DNA of 64,000 nucleotides from NCBI RefSeq assembly GCF_900299525.1, contig NZ_OMKA01000026.1:372001-436000 (forward strand). The letters are read 5' to 3'. The position numbers were made by a program, and so were the translations under genes. This document shows positions 43,324-53,012 of the stretch, one piece after another. The stretch's first letter is position 1. The number at the start of each line of letters is the position of its first letter. Below the pieces are notes generated by a model, which saw only the letters and a list, made by a program, of their open reading frames with translations, ran no database searches and was not told the DNA's origin. The stretch is from Aquimarina sp. Aq78. GTDB lineage: Bacteria; Bacteroidota; Bacteroidia; Flavobacteriales; Flavobacteriaceae.

Positions 43324-43590
43324 ATATGCAAAAATGGACTTTTTTTGAATAATTATCAAACGAAAACGTTTTTTTATTATGAAATTTAACAAAAGTTTAT
43401 ATCGATTGCTGTGAAAATTGCATTTTTCTCAAAAATCAAAAAGTAGCTTTAATCAATAAAAAAGAATCTGTTTTAGCTATTTTTTTAACCAAAATTCTTT
43501 TCATTTTAAGCCTAAAAAGGAGATTTGATCTGCTTCTCGATAACTTGGACAGACTTGTCTTTGATTAAAAATGTTAAATTCACAATTTAT

Positions 43591-44583
43591 TTAATTTATA
43601 GGTTCGTATTGTTTTACTACCTGATCTATTTTTCCAAAAATTGTTTCTCCTTGCTTATTTTTCATTTCGATTTCTATACGATCGTCAAAACTCATGAAAG
43701 GAGTGGATGGTTTCCCGTTTTTTATAATTTCTAAACATCTAACTTCTGCCAAACAACTTGATCCATCTGGACTCCCTTGATTAGCGACAGTACCAGATCC
43801 TATTACAGATCCAGCCATTAAAGACCTTGATTTAGCAGCATGAGCAATCAATTGGCCAAAATCAAAAGTCATATCTATTCCTGCATTAGGTGATCCTATA
43901 ACTTTAGAATTTAATGTAGAGATCAACGGTAGATGTACTTTAGCATTACTCCAGGCATCATCTAGTTCATCTGGCGTAACTACTACAGGAGAAAATGTAG
44001 TCCATGGTTTAGATTGATAAAACCCAAATTGTTTAGCCAGCTCATTAGGGATTAAATTTCTTAATGAAACATCATTAATGATTGCCACAAGTTTAATATG
44101 CTTTTGAGCATTTTTTGCACTTACACCAGCAGGAACATCATCTGTTATTACAGCGACTTCAGATTCAAAATCTATTCCCCACTCTTCTTTTTCAATTTCA
44201 ATATCTTCATTTGCCCCAATGAATGCATCAGAAGCTCCCATATACATTAAGGGATCGGTCCAGAAAGTCTCTGGTAATTCGGCATTCCTTGCTTTTCTTA
44301 CTAGTTCTACATGAGTAACATAGGCGCTACCGTCTGCCCAATGATAGGCCCTGGGAATTGCAGCCATGGTTTCGGTCGAATCAAAATCAAAAGTATTTGG
44401 CAATGTATTATTTTGTAACTGATCATACACCTTTTCTAGTTTAGGAGAAATATCCTCCCAATTATCCAAGGCTTCTTGCATTGTTTGAGAAATTTCAGGA
44501 ACTTTTATTGCTTTGGTTAGATCCCTGCTTACTACCACTAGTTGTCCGTCTCGGCTGTTATTTTTTATTGTTGCTAATTTCAT
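43591..44583 (-). CDS. fahA: Fumarylacetoacetate hydrolase
   Basis: 330 residues. The C-terminal FAA domain has WGIDFESEVAVITDD with the acidic metal ligands, VSLRNLIPNELAKQFGFYQSKPWTTFSPV and GSGTVANQGSPDGSSCL, which match the fumarylacetoacetase group in length and order. It hydrolyses fumarylacetoacetate to fumarate and acetoacetate, closing tyrosine catabolism. It lies 205 bp after hppD. The intervening inverted repeat may separate transcripts. Confidence 0.9.
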   Translation of the reverse strand: MKLATIKNNSRDGQLVVVSRDLTKAIKVPEISQTMQEALDNWEDISPKLEKVYDQLQNNTLPNTFDFDSTETMAAIPRAYHWADGSAYVTHVELVRKARNAELPETFWTDPLMYMGASDAFIGANEDIEIEKEEWGIDFESEVAVITDDVPAGVSAKNAQKHIKLVAIINDVSLRNLIPNELAKQFGFYQSKPWTTFSPVVVTPDELDDAWSNAKVHLPLISTLNSKVIGSPNAGIDMTFDFGQLIAHAAKSRSLMAGSVIGSGTVANQGSPDGSSCLAEVRCLEIIKNGKPSTPFMSFDDRIEIEMKNKQGETIFGKIDQVVKQYEPIN

Positions 44584-44691
44584 TGTATCGTTTTTCTTTG
44601 AACTTCATAACCTGTATTATAATTTCATTTTGAGGAAACTATTTTTACAGGAAACTTTTGTTTGATTTTTTAGAAATACTATACCATACAT

Positions 44692-44733
44692 TATATACCA
44701 ATTAAAAGATAAGTTCTAAATAATTGGTATATA
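44692..44733. repeat. 13-bp inverted repeat between hppD and fahA
   Basis: TATATACCAATTA (44692-44704) and TAATTGGTATATA (44721-44733) are perfect complements separated by 16 bp. There is no T-run, so it is unlikely to be a classical terminator. It could be an operator or an mRNA stabilising hairpin in the hmgA-hppD-fahA unit. Confidence 0.6.
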
Positions 44734-44788
44734 AAAATGGCAAGAAAATAATAAGTCTATTTTCTTAAAATGTAGTGTTATGCTGTTT

Positions 44789-45928
44789 TTAAAGCGTACC
44801 TCTTTGTTCTTGTTCTCTCTCGATAGCTTCGAACAATGCTTTAAAATTACCTTTACCAAAAGACTGAGCTCCTTTACGTTGTATAATTTCAAAAAACATT
44901 GTTGGACGATCTAAGACTGGTTTGGTAAAAATCTGAAGCAGGTATCCTTCATCATCTCGATCAATTAGAATTCCTAATTCTTTAAGTGGAGCAAGATCTT
45001 CATCGATTTCACCAACTCGATCCAAAACAGTTTCATAATAACTAGCAGGAACAGTAAGAAATTCTATTCCTCGATTCTGAAGTGAAGAAACGGTTTCAAT
45101 AATGTTATCGGTAGCTAATGCTATGTGTTGTACTCCGGCACCATTATAAAAATCGATATATTCTTCAATTTGAGATTTTTTTCTTCCCTCTGCAGGTTCG
45201 TTTATAGGAAACTTTATACGACCGTTACCATTACTCATTACCTTACTCATTAAGGCTGTGTATTCTGTAGAAATATCTTTATCATCAAAAGAGACTAATT
45301 GTGCAAATCCCATAACTTTGGCATAAAACTCACACCATTTGTTCATCTCATTCCATCCTACATTACCTACCATATGATCAATAAACTTAAGACCTGTAGT
45401 TTCTGTTTTATAGGGTTTGGTCCAGGCCATATAGCCAGGTAAGAATATTCCGTGATAATTTTTTCGTTCTACAAAAATGTGTACTGTTTCTCCATAAGTG
45501 TGGATTCCTGAAAACACAACACGACCGTTTTCATCTTCTTCAACGGTGGGTTCCATATAGGATTCGGCACCACGTTTTACGGTTTCCTGATAGCTTTTGG
45601 TAGCGTCATCAACCCAAAGAGCTACTACTTTTACTGCATCACCATGGGCATTTATATGTTTGTTAATATCTCCATCTGGTTGTAGAGGAGAAGTAAGAAC
45701 CAATCTTATTTTATCTTGTTGTAGTACATATGAAACACTATCCTTGCGTCCTGTTTCTAATCCGGCATAGGCTATAATTTGAAACCCCCATGCTGCTTGG
45801 TAATAATAGGCTGCTTGTTTGGCATTACCTACATAGAGTTCTACATAATCTGTTCCTAACAGCGGCAAGAAATCTTCTGCCTGAGGAACTATTTTTTCTA
45901 AATTCTGAGGTGTTATATTGGTCGACAT
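44789..45928 (-). CDS. hppD: 4-hydroxyphenylpyruvate dioxygenase
   Basis: 379 residues. Two VOC repeats are present. The metal ligands are seen in IDHMVGNVGWNEM (His), GVQHIALATDNI (His) and TMFFEIIQRKG (Glu), and the C-terminal helix QSFGKGNFKALFEAIEREQEQRG is typical. It converts 4-hydroxyphenylpyruvate to homogentisate using Fe(II) and O2. It lies 190 bp downstream of hmgA. Confidence 0.96.
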   Translation of the reverse strand: MSTNITPQNLEKIVPQAEDFLPLLGTDYVELYVGNAKQAAYYYQAAWGFQIIAYAGLETGRKDSVSYVLQQDKIRLVLTSPLQPDGDINKHINAHGDAVKVVALWVDDATKSYQETVKRGAESYMEPTVEEDENGRVVFSGIHTYGETVHIFVERKNYHGIFLPGYMAWTKPYKTETTGLKFIDHMVGNVGWNEMNKWCEFYAKVMGFAQLVSFDDKDISTEYTALMSKVMSNGNGRIKFPINEPAEGRKKSQIEEYIDFYNGAGVQHIALATDNIIETVSSLQNRGIEFLTVPASYYETVLDRVGEIDEDLAPLKELGILIDRDDEGYLLQIFTKPVLDRPTMFFEIIQRKGAQSFGKGNFKALFEAIEREQEQRGTL

Positions 45929-46118
45929 AATGCTTTTAATTTTTATAGTTAAATAAATGAGTCAATGAGAAAAACATATTCATGATTTTTTCTCGAATAG
46001 GGTAGTTTAAAAACATTACCACATGGCTCTTAAATGCGCTGTAATATCTTTCCTGTAATTTAGCATAACAAATTATCTTTTTTAAAGCTGTTTTGATTTT
46101 AAAACATTTCCTGGTGTG

Positions 46119-47276
46119 TTACTCAAGCCAGGATTTATGATAGTCTTCGTCGGCTATTTTCATAGCCTCTTCGGTAACCATAAGAGGTTTAAAGGTGTCT
46201 ACCATAACGGCTAATTCATCAGTTTTGGTTTTTCCAATACTTCGTTCTACTGCTCCAGGATGAGGACCATGAGGTATCCCTGCGGGATGTAAGGAAATAT
46301 GTCCTGCGTCAATATCGTTTCTACTCATAAAATCACCATCGACATAGTATAATACTTCATCACTATCTATGTTACTATGATTGTAGGGTGCAGGAATACT
46401 GTCTGGATGGTAATCATATAATCTTGGTACAAAAGAACAAATCACAAAAGCATCAGTTTCGAATGTTTGGTGCACTGGTGGTGGTTGATGTATTCTACCT
46501 GTGATAGGCTCAAAGTCGTGTATCGAAAAAGCATAAGGGAAATTAAATCCATCATATCCTACCACATCAAACGGATGTGTAGCATAGATCATATCAAAAA
46601 TTTCATCTTGCTTTTTTACTTTGATTAAAAAGTCTCCTTTTTCATCGTTAGTTTCTAATTCGTATGGAGTCCTGATATCACGTTCACAAAATGGAGAATG
46701 TTCTAGCAATTGCCCAAACCAATTTCGGTATCTTTTTGGAGTATAAATTGGTCTTCTTGATTCTACAATAAACAAGCGATTATCAGAAGTATCAAAATCA
46801 AGTTTATAAATAGTTCCTCTGGGAATCAATATATAATCACCATATTTAAAATCGAGATTACCTAGGTGGCTACGAAATTTTCCGCTTCCGCGATGCACAA
46901 AAATTAATTCATCGGCATCTGTATTTTTATAAAAATAATCGGTAGTGGATTCCTGAGGGGCAGATAAAATAATACTTACATCACTATTGATTAGTACATT
47001 TTTTCTGCTCTGTAAATAATCCTTTTCTGGATTGACTTTAAAGCCATGGAGTCTATAGGATTTGATATTATTTTTAATAGCTACTTTAGGAGCTACACTA
47101 TAACTTCCTTTAATTTCTTTTACTTGCGTCGGTCTATGGCAATGATATGAATTGGTCGACATTCCGTCAAAACCTATTGTTCCAAATAATTGCTCATAAT
47201 ATAAATTACCATCGGGTTTTTTAAAGATGGTATGGCGTTTTGGGGGTATTTCCCCGAGAGTATGATAAAAAGGCAT
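46119..47276 (-). CDS. hmgA: Homogentisate 1,2-dioxygenase
   Basis: 385 residues, shorter than the ~430-residue animal and Pseudomonas enzymes but usual for Bacteroidota. The cupin core contains LSLHPAGIPHGPHPGAVE with the iron-binding His/Glu residues, and VVGYDGFNFPYAFSIHDFEPITGRIHQPPPVH. It opens the ring of homogentisate to maleylacetoacetate. First gene of the hmgA-hppD-fahA tyrosine pathway. A maleylacetoacetate isomerase gene is not seen here. Confidence 0.95.
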   Translation of the reverse strand: MPFYHTLGEIPPKRHTIFKKPDGNLYYEQLFGTIGFDGMSTNSYHCHRPTQVKEIKGSYSVAPKVAIKNNIKSYRLHGFKVNPEKDYLQSRKNVLINSDVSIILSAPQESTTDYFYKNTDADELIFVHRGSGKFRSHLGNLDFKYGDYILIPRGTIYKLDFDTSDNRLFIVESRRPIYTPKRYRNWFGQLLEHSPFCERDIRTPYELETNDEKGDFLIKVKKQDEIFDMIYATHPFDVVGYDGFNFPYAFSIHDFEPITGRIHQPPPVHQTFETDAFVICSFVPRLYDYHPDSIPAPYNHSNIDSDEVLYYVDGDFMSRNDIDAGHISLHPAGIPHGPHPGAVERSIGKTKTDELAVMVDTFKPLMVTEEAMKIADEDYHKSWLE

Positions 47277-47283
47277 GATGTTG

Positions 47284-47291
47284 CAAATTTA
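47284..47291 (-). promoter_or_regulatory. -7 element close to the hmgA start
   Basis: TAAATTTG on the minus strand is a perfect TAnnTTTG, ending 7 bp before the hmgA ATG at 47276. Initiation would fall within about 3 nt of the start codon. The -33 region is not conserved. Confidence 0.45.
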
Positions 47292-47455
47292 TAATATTAA
47301 CTACTTTTTTTAATAAGACAATAATAAATAGCAGATCTACCTTATTCGGGATTGCGCTTAATAAGGTAGTGTAGTAATAATAGTAAATCCTGCCAAAACA
47401 AGTTCATAATATTACAAATATCGTAAATATTTCTATTCTATCGCAGTATAATTTT

Positions 47456-49738
47456 TTAAAACCAAAAACCGATACTAAAAAACCAACTACTTTCGTCTAG
47501 TTCTGGAGAATAAGAATATTTAACTTGTACTGGTCCAGCAAAGGTATCCAGGCCATAACCCAAAGCATAACCAGAAAATTCTGGATCTTCAAACCATTTC
47601 CCGGTACTAAATAACTTATTGCCTACATTTGCAAAATTGGCAGATGCGTTAATATGGTTGTTTTTAAATATCTCATAATCTACAGATAGTAGAGCTTTCA
47701 CAAAGCTTTGCCCTGTCATTCCGAAAAAATCATATCCATAAAAAGGAATAAAATTATTAATAGTTTTAGCGCCAAAACCTCCAAGTAGAAAATCAAGAGA
47801 ACTTAAGGAAGTATTTCCAATTTTGGTACCTGCTTCCAGGCTAATGTTCATAGAAAGATCTTCATATAATGGTGTAGCAAACCCTAGTTGTGCTTTGGTA
47901 ATTGAGAATTCATCAAAACTTTCTGTAAAATCAGAAGAAAAAAGATAGGTGTGGATATCACCTTCAAATAAAAATCCACGCTTTGGAAAATATTTGTTGT
48001 CATAAGTATCTAGTTTAATATACCCAAAGGCACTCCAATAATCACTGTCATCAAATACAGTTCTTGGAATTTGATTTTCATCTTCTCCAAACGTTTCAGA
48101 AATAATACTAAGGCGTTTATATTCTGCACCTAATCCAACAGAAAAGGTTTGTTGTAGTAAGGTTTCTGCATAGATTTGTGCATTATAGTCGGTATAATCT
48201 ACATCGATAGTATTAATATCTAAATCAGGGATTTCTCCAAATCTTCCTATAAAATCAAAATCAATTGCTTTTTTAAAATTGGTATAGCGAACTTTTAGCC
48301 CGGTACTCCAATAAAAACCTTTGTCTATATAGTAGTCCAGATTATAACGAATATTATCACCTAAAGCTACATCGGCAGAAAGTACATCATTATCAAATAA
48401 CAGGCTTTTTCTGGTAACATTAATTAGGGCTGCAGTTTGATATAGGTCATCATAATGAAGTGCAAAACGTAGTAACATTTTGTTGTCACTCTCTTTTACA
48501 TTAAGTGCTAGATGCTTGCCATCTTTTGTGTCAATGAGTTTGTGACTTACACGATCAAAGTTTCCTGTTGCTGATAAGTTGTTAATACCTTCATTTAATT
48601 TTCCGTAAGTTGTAACACTAGGAGTTTTTAGTTTTAGTTTCCCTTTGATATAAGCTCTTGTATATCTTTCATTTCCTGAAATGGCCAAACTGCTGACTAA
48701 TATGTTTTCTGAGCTTTTAGCAATAACAGGTTTCTTTGATCCAGATTTTTGACGCATTGCAATTGCTTTGAGCTTTTCATAATTTGCAAAGGCAGCTTTT
48801 TCTCCATTAGCAATAATTTTATCAACCTGGTCAAAAGAGATTACCGAAAAATCCGTTATCGAAGGTTTAATGTATAAATCTGTTTCAGAAGCTTTATTTT
48901 TCATGGCTTCGTAAGTTCTGAAATTGTTGATTTGAAGCATGATATTTGTTACCGAGGTTAGTTGATCTCTAGACATTAGGCTGTCTTGTACATCAATCCC
49001 TATTACTATTTCTGCTCCTTTTTCTTTAATTTCTTTAACAGGATAGTTATTGGTCACCCCTCCATCTGTCATTAAAATTCCATTTAATTCTACAGGGCTG
49101 AAAACAGAGGGCAATGCACCACTGGCAGCAACAGCATCGGGCAAATATCCTTTGTCCAGCAGTACTTGTTCTCCAGTCTCAATATTAGTAGCCATACAGA
49201 AAAAAGGGATTGGTAGATTATTAAAATCACGTATTTCGCTTACATGAGCTGTAAATCTTGAGAATTGGTTATAAAAATTCTGTCCCTTAGATAGCCCTTT
49301 GGGTAAACCGATTTTAAATTTATCAAAAGGAAGGGTTATGGCATATTTTTCTGAATCTTCTCGTTCATAAAACGTTTTAGCGCTTCTCGGAAGTTCGTCT
49401 TGTATAAATGCATCAAAGTCAACAGCTCTAAAGATAGAATCGAGTTCTGCTGCACGATATCCAGAAGCATATAAAGCTCCTACAATAGCTCCCATACTGG
49501 TACCGCCAATATAATCGATACGTACTCCTGCATCTTCTATTATTTTTAAAGCACCAATATGAGCAAGTCCTTTTGCACCACCGCCACTTAAGACTAATCC
49601 TATCTTTAGATCTTCTGTAGCAGGATTATCGTGAACTTCTAAGGATTGTTTTTCTTGCGACCACATTATATCTGGAATGAGGAACACTAAAAGTAGTATT
49701 CCAGATAAAAAAAATCTTAATGTATTGTGTCTGGCCAC
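47456..49738 (-). CDS. Patatin-like phospholipase with C-terminal outer-membrane barrel
   Basis: 760 residues. Signal peptide to about 27. The patatin domain has SGGGAKGLAHIG (51-62), GGTSMGAIVG with catalytic Ser81, and TDGGVTNNYPV with Asp225. A POTRA-like region follows (about 345-420, ISGNERYTRAYIKGKLKLK), then a BamA-type surface-antigen barrel ending in FFSIGFWF. The passenger hydrolase and its own barrel are in one chain, as in PlpD-type type Vd autotransporters. It lies 2 bp after uvrC. Confidence 0.93.
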   Translation of the reverse strand: MARHNTLRFFLSGILLLVFLIPDIMWSQEKQSLEVHDNPATEDLKIGLVLSGGGAKGLAHIGALKIIEDAGVRIDYIGGTSMGAIVGALYASGYRAAELDSIFRAVDFDAFIQDELPRSAKTFYEREDSEKYAITLPFDKFKIGLPKGLSKGQNFYNQFSRFTAHVSEIRDFNNLPIPFFCMATNIETGEQVLLDKGYLPDAVAASGALPSVFSPVELNGILMTDGGVTNNYPVKEIKEKGAEIVIGIDVQDSLMSRDQLTSVTNIMLQINNFRTYEAMKNKASETDLYIKPSITDFSVISFDQVDKIIANGEKAAFANYEKLKAIAMRQKSGSKKPVIAKSSENILVSSLAISGNERYTRAYIKGKLKLKTPSVTTYGKLNEGINNLSATGNFDRVSHKLIDTKDGKHLALNVKESDNKMLLRFALHYDDLYQTAALINVTRKSLLFDNDVLSADVALGDNIRYNLDYYIDKGFYWSTGLKVRYTNFKKAIDFDFIGRFGEIPDLDINTIDVDYTDYNAQIYAETLLQQTFSVGLGAEYKRLSIISETFGEDENQIPRTVFDDSDYWSAFGYIKLDTYDNKYFPKRGFLFEGDIHTYLFSSDFTESFDEFSITKAQLGFATPLYEDLSMNISLEAGTKIGNTSLSSLDFLLGGFGAKTINNFIPFYGYDFFGMTGQSFVKALLSVDYEIFKNNHINASANFANVGNKLFSTGKWFEDPEFSGYALGYGLDTFAGPVQVKYSYSPELDESSWFFSIGFWF

Positions 49739-49740
49739 GC

Positions 49741-51540
49741 TTATTCTTTTTTAGAAAGATAATAATTATACACTTTGGTTGCGCGCGAATCCCCTATCAC
49801 TTCACTTAATTCGTGTTTAGAAGCTTCACTTATTCTTTTTACAGATCTAAAGTTTTTTAATAATTCTATTACGGTTTTTTCTCCAATCCCGGGAATTAAA
49901 TCTAATTCGGTATCTAAAGCAGCTTTGCTTCTTTTTTGTCTATGGAAAGTAATTCCGAATCGGTGTGCTTCATTTCGTAAATGTTGTATGACTTTTAAGG
50001 ATTCTGATTTTTTATCTAAATATAAGGGTATAGAATCCCCTGGATAATAAATCTCTTCTAGTCGTTTTGCAATACCAATAATGGTTATTTTTCCTCTTAA
50101 ACCCAATGTGTCCAGAGCTTTTAATCCTGAAGAAAGCTGTCCTTTCCCTCCATCTACAATCACTAGTTGAGGTAAAGGTTGATTTTCTTCTGTTAATCGT
50201 TTATACCGCCGATATACGACTTCTTCCATAGAAGCAAAATCATTGGCACCTTCTACTGTCTTTATATTAAACTTTCTATATTCTTTTTTACTGGGTTTTC
50301 CGTCTTTAAATACCACACAGGCAGCGACTGGATTAGTCCCCTGGATATTCGAATTGTCAAAACATTCGATATGTCTTGGTTCTTCGGGTAACCTCAAATC
50401 TTTTTTCATTTGTGCCATCAAGCGTTTTATATGTCGATCAGGATCCATAATCTTGATTTGCTTAAAACGTTCTTGTCTATGATATTTTGCATTTCTTAAA
50501 GATAAGTCTACAATCTTTTTTTTGTCACCTAATTGCGGGATTGTGATTTTTAGATCTTCTCCTACTTCTACATTAAAAGGAACAAATATTTCTTTAGATG
50601 TAGAGTTAAAACGCTGTCGGAGTTCGATAATGGCAAGTTCTAAAAGTTCTTTATCAGATTCGTCCAATTTTTTCTTAACCTCTGTAGTATGTGATCTAAT
50701 TATCGCGCCATAGGATAGTTGAAGAAAATTTATATACCCATAGGATTCATCTGATATAATAGAAAACACATCAACATTACTTATTTTAGGATTAACTACA
50801 GTTGATCTTGCCTGGTAGTTTTCTAGTATTTGTATTTTTTCCTTAATCCGCTGGGCATCTTCAAACTCCATTTTTTCTGCATGTATCATCATTTGACCTC
50901 TAAAGCGATTAAGAGAATCTTTAAAATTTCCTTTTACAATTTGACGAATAGCTTCAAGGTTTTCGAGATATTCTTTTTCATCTTGTAACCCTTCACAAGG
51001 TCCTTTACAATTACCTAAATGATATTCTAAACAGACTTTATATTTTCCGTTATTTATTTTTTCCTGAGATAAATCATAAGTGCATGTTCTAAGCTGGTAT
51101 AGTTCTTTGATAAGATCCAAAAGGACATGTACTGTTTTTACCGAAGTGTAGGGGCCATAGTATTCTGAGCCATCTTTGATAAGATTACGAGTAAGAAATA
51201 CTCTGGAGAAACGCTCTTTTTTGATACAAATCCAAGGATATGTCTTATCATCTTTGAGCATGACATTAAACCTAGGTAAATATTTTTTAATCAGATTGTT
51301 TTCTAGTAACAGTGCATCTGTTTCTGTTTCAACAACAATATGTTTTATGGTATGAATCTTCTTTACAAGAACCTTAGTTTTATAGTTATCATGATTCTTT
51401 GTAAAGTAAGAAGAAACTCTTTTTTTTAGATTCTTTGCTTTTCCTACATAGAGTATTGTATCATCTTTATCATAATATTGATATACTCCAGGACTGGTAG
51501 GTAATATTTTAATTTGTATGTCTAAAGTAGCTTCTTGCAT
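49741..51540 (-). CDS. uvrC: UvrABC nuclease subunit C
   Basis: 599 residues. GIY-YIG domain (SPGVYQYYDKDDTILYVGKAKNLKKRVSSYF), Cys-rich centre (CTYD, CLEYHLGNCKGPC), UVR motif (about 200-235, HAEKMEFEDAQRIKEKI), the RNase-H-like UvrC_C endonuclease domain (HIECFDNSNIQGTNPVAACVVF, LVIVDGGKGQL), and C-terminal HhH motifs (LIPGIGEKTVIELLKNF). It makes the dual incisions of nucleotide excision repair. Confidence 0.97.
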   Translation of the reverse strand: MQEATLDIQIKILPTSPGVYQYYDKDDTILYVGKAKNLKKRVSSYFTKNHDNYKTKVLVKKIHTIKHIVVETETDALLLENNLIKKYLPRFNVMLKDDKTYPWICIKKERFSRVFLTRNLIKDGSEYYGPYTSVKTVHVLLDLIKELYQLRTCTYDLSQEKINNGKYKVCLEYHLGNCKGPCEGLQDEKEYLENLEAIRQIVKGNFKDSLNRFRGQMMIHAEKMEFEDAQRIKEKIQILENYQARSTVVNPKISNVDVFSIISDESYGYINFLQLSYGAIIRSHTTEVKKKLDESDKELLELAIIELRQRFNSTSKEIFVPFNVEVGEDLKITIPQLGDKKKIVDLSLRNAKYHRQERFKQIKIMDPDRHIKRLMAQMKKDLRLPEEPRHIECFDNSNIQGTNPVAACVVFKDGKPSKKEYRKFNIKTVEGANDFASMEEVVYRRYKRLTEENQPLPQLVIVDGGKGQLSSGLKALDTLGLRGKITIIGIAKRLEEIYYPGDSIPLYLDKKSESLKVIQHLRNEAHRFGITFHRQKRSKAALDTELDLIPGIGEKTVIELLKNFRSVKRISEASKHELSEVIGDSRATKVYNYYLSKKE

Positions 51541-51707
51541 ATTCGAATGGTAAAGTTAAGAGTTTAGCTCAATTGTAATACGAATATTAGGAGTTTAAAT
51601 TTTTGTTAATTACTGTTTAGTGTTACGGTTTTCTATTAAATAGTAGGGATGTAATACAATGCTTATTGATTTTTATTACATTAGTAGCGCAATATCAATC
51701 ATATCTT

Positions 51708-52136
51708 TTGGAGAAAGAAAAGAAAATAATTGGCAGAACTGATAAAGTGGATTTTCCTCTTTTAGAATTGAAAGATATCGATACCAAAATCGATACAGGA
51801 GTATATACTTCATCTATTCACTGTATTGATATAAGAGAGGTGGATCAAACATTGCAATGCAATCTTCTTGATATAGCGCATTCAGAACATAATGGTAAAA
51901 GATTTACATTTAAAAATTATGACATTACCGCAGTAAAAAGTAATAATGGAAAAGTAGAAGTGCGATACGTCATTAGAACACAAATTATTGTATTTGATAA
52001 AACGTATCCTATAACTCTTACATTATCTCCTCGTGATGATATGCGTTTTCCAGTATTAATTGGCCGTAAATTTTTAAGTGGTAAATTTTTGGTTGACCCC
52101 CAATTAGAAAATCAGTCTTATAATAGAAAACGGTAA
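51708..52136 (+). CDS. RimB-like retropepsin-fold protease (ATP-dependent zinc protease family)
   Basis: The frame has no ATG. The TTG at 51708 (MEKEKKIIGRTDKVDFPLLE) gives 142 residues, and an alternative TTG at 51666 adds 14. IDTKIDTGVYTSSIHC contains the Asp-Thr-Gly motif of a retropepsin-like active site, and RFPVLIGRKFLSGKFLVDP completes the fold. Proteins of this family next to rimK are called RimB. In Pseudomonas RimB removes the glutamates added by RimK. The stop overlaps the rimK start by one base (TAATG). Confidence 0.87.
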   Translation: MEKEKKIIGRTDKVDFPLLELKDIDTKIDTGVYTSSIHCIDIREVDQTLQCNLLDIAHSEHNGKRFTFKNYDITAVKSNNGKVEVRYVIRTQIIVFDKTYPITLTLSPRDDMRFPVLIGRKFLSGKFLVDPQLENQSYNRKR

Positions 52137-53008
52137 TGAATATCAAAATCTTGTCGCGTAGTGCAAATTTGTATTCTACTAATGTCCTGGTACAGGCAGC
52201 AGTAAAACGAAAGCATAATGTACAGGTGATAGATCCTCTTAATTGCGATATTATTATTGAAAAACAAAAGCCTGAGATTTATTATCGAGGTAAGAAATTA
52301 GATCATGTAGATGCTGTGATCCCTAGAATTGGGGCTTCTGTAACTTTTTACGGTACTGCAGTAGTACGACAGTTTGAGTTAATGAATGTATTTACCACAC
52401 TTAAGTCACAAGCATTACTACAATCTAGGGATAAGCTAAGAAGTTTACAAATATTATCTAAAGCAGGATTGGGACTTCCCAAAACAGTATTTACCAATTA
52501 TTCTAAAGATGTTTCTGAGGTTATATCTCATGTAGGAGGAGCTCCTTTAATTATTAAATTATTAGAAGGTACTCAGGGATTAGGAGTTGTATTGGCCGAA
52601 ACTAAAACTGCAGCAGAATCTGTGTTAGAAGCTTTTAATGGATTACAGGCTCGTGTAATTGTACAAGAATTTATAAAAGAAGCCAAAGGGGCAGATATTA
52701 GAATTCTTGTTGTTGATGAACAAGTTGTGGGAGCTATGAAAAGACAAGGTAAAGAAGGTGAGTTTCGATCTAATTTACACAGAGGTGGTAGCGCATCGGT
52801 GATTACTCTTAGTGAAGAAGAAGAACAAGCTGCCATAAAAGCGGCCAAAGCTTTAAAAATGGGTGTAGCAGGTGTAGACATACTACAAAGTGATAGAGGC
52901 CCTCTTATTCTCGAAGTTAATTCTTCTCCAGGATTAGAAGGTATAGAAAGCGCAACAGGAAAAGATATCGCAAAAACCATTATTCGCTATATTGAAAGAA
53001 GTTTATAA
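52136..53008 (+). CDS. rimK: RimK-type ATP-grasp alpha-L-glutamate ligase
   Basis: 290 residues. N-terminal preATP-grasp NIKILSRSANLYSTNVLVQAA, then AVIPRIGASVTFYGTAVVRQFE. ATP-grasp motifs are PLIIKLLEGTQGLGVVLAE, VQEFIKEAKGADIRILVV and PLILEVNSSPGLEGIE (metal binding). In E. coli RimK adds glutamates to the C-terminus of ribosomal protein S6 or makes poly-glutamate. It is translationally coupled to the RimB-like gene upstream and lies 4 bp before the aspartoacylase-like gene. Confidence 0.95.
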   Translation: MNIKILSRSANLYSTNVLVQAAVKRKHNVQVIDPLNCDIIIEKQKPEIYYRGKKLDHVDAVIPRIGASVTFYGTAVVRQFELMNVFTTLKSQALLQSRDKLRSLQILSKAGLGLPKTVFTNYSKDVSEVISHVGGAPLIIKLLEGTQGLGVVLAETKTAAESVLEAFNGLQARVIVQEFIKEAKGADIRILVVDEQVVGAMKRQGKEGEFRSNLHRGGSASVITLSEEEEQAAIKAAKALKMGVAGVDILQSDRGPLILEVNSSPGLEGIESATGKDIAKTIIRYIERSL

Positions 53009-53012
53009 CACA

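Noticed and set aside
43275..43352. Plus-strand 25-codon ORF starting MRIIIVLDIGGNHST
   Set aside because: It lies antisense to the candidate small RNA and overlaps its promoter and first hairpin. No promoter or conserved length supports it as protein.
43439..43507. Minus-strand 22-codon ORF starting MKRILVKK
   Set aside because: AT-rich random frame of 22 codons with no context support.
41340..47276. One joint operon for tryptophan and tyrosine catabolism
   Set aside because: kynA sits in an operon with DUF3108, M23 and pgi, separated from fahA by a ~500-bp region with its own terminator and promoter-like elements.
52573..52980. 135-codon minus-strand frame opposite rimK
   Set aside because: The plus frame has full ATP-grasp motifs, so the antisense frame has no support.
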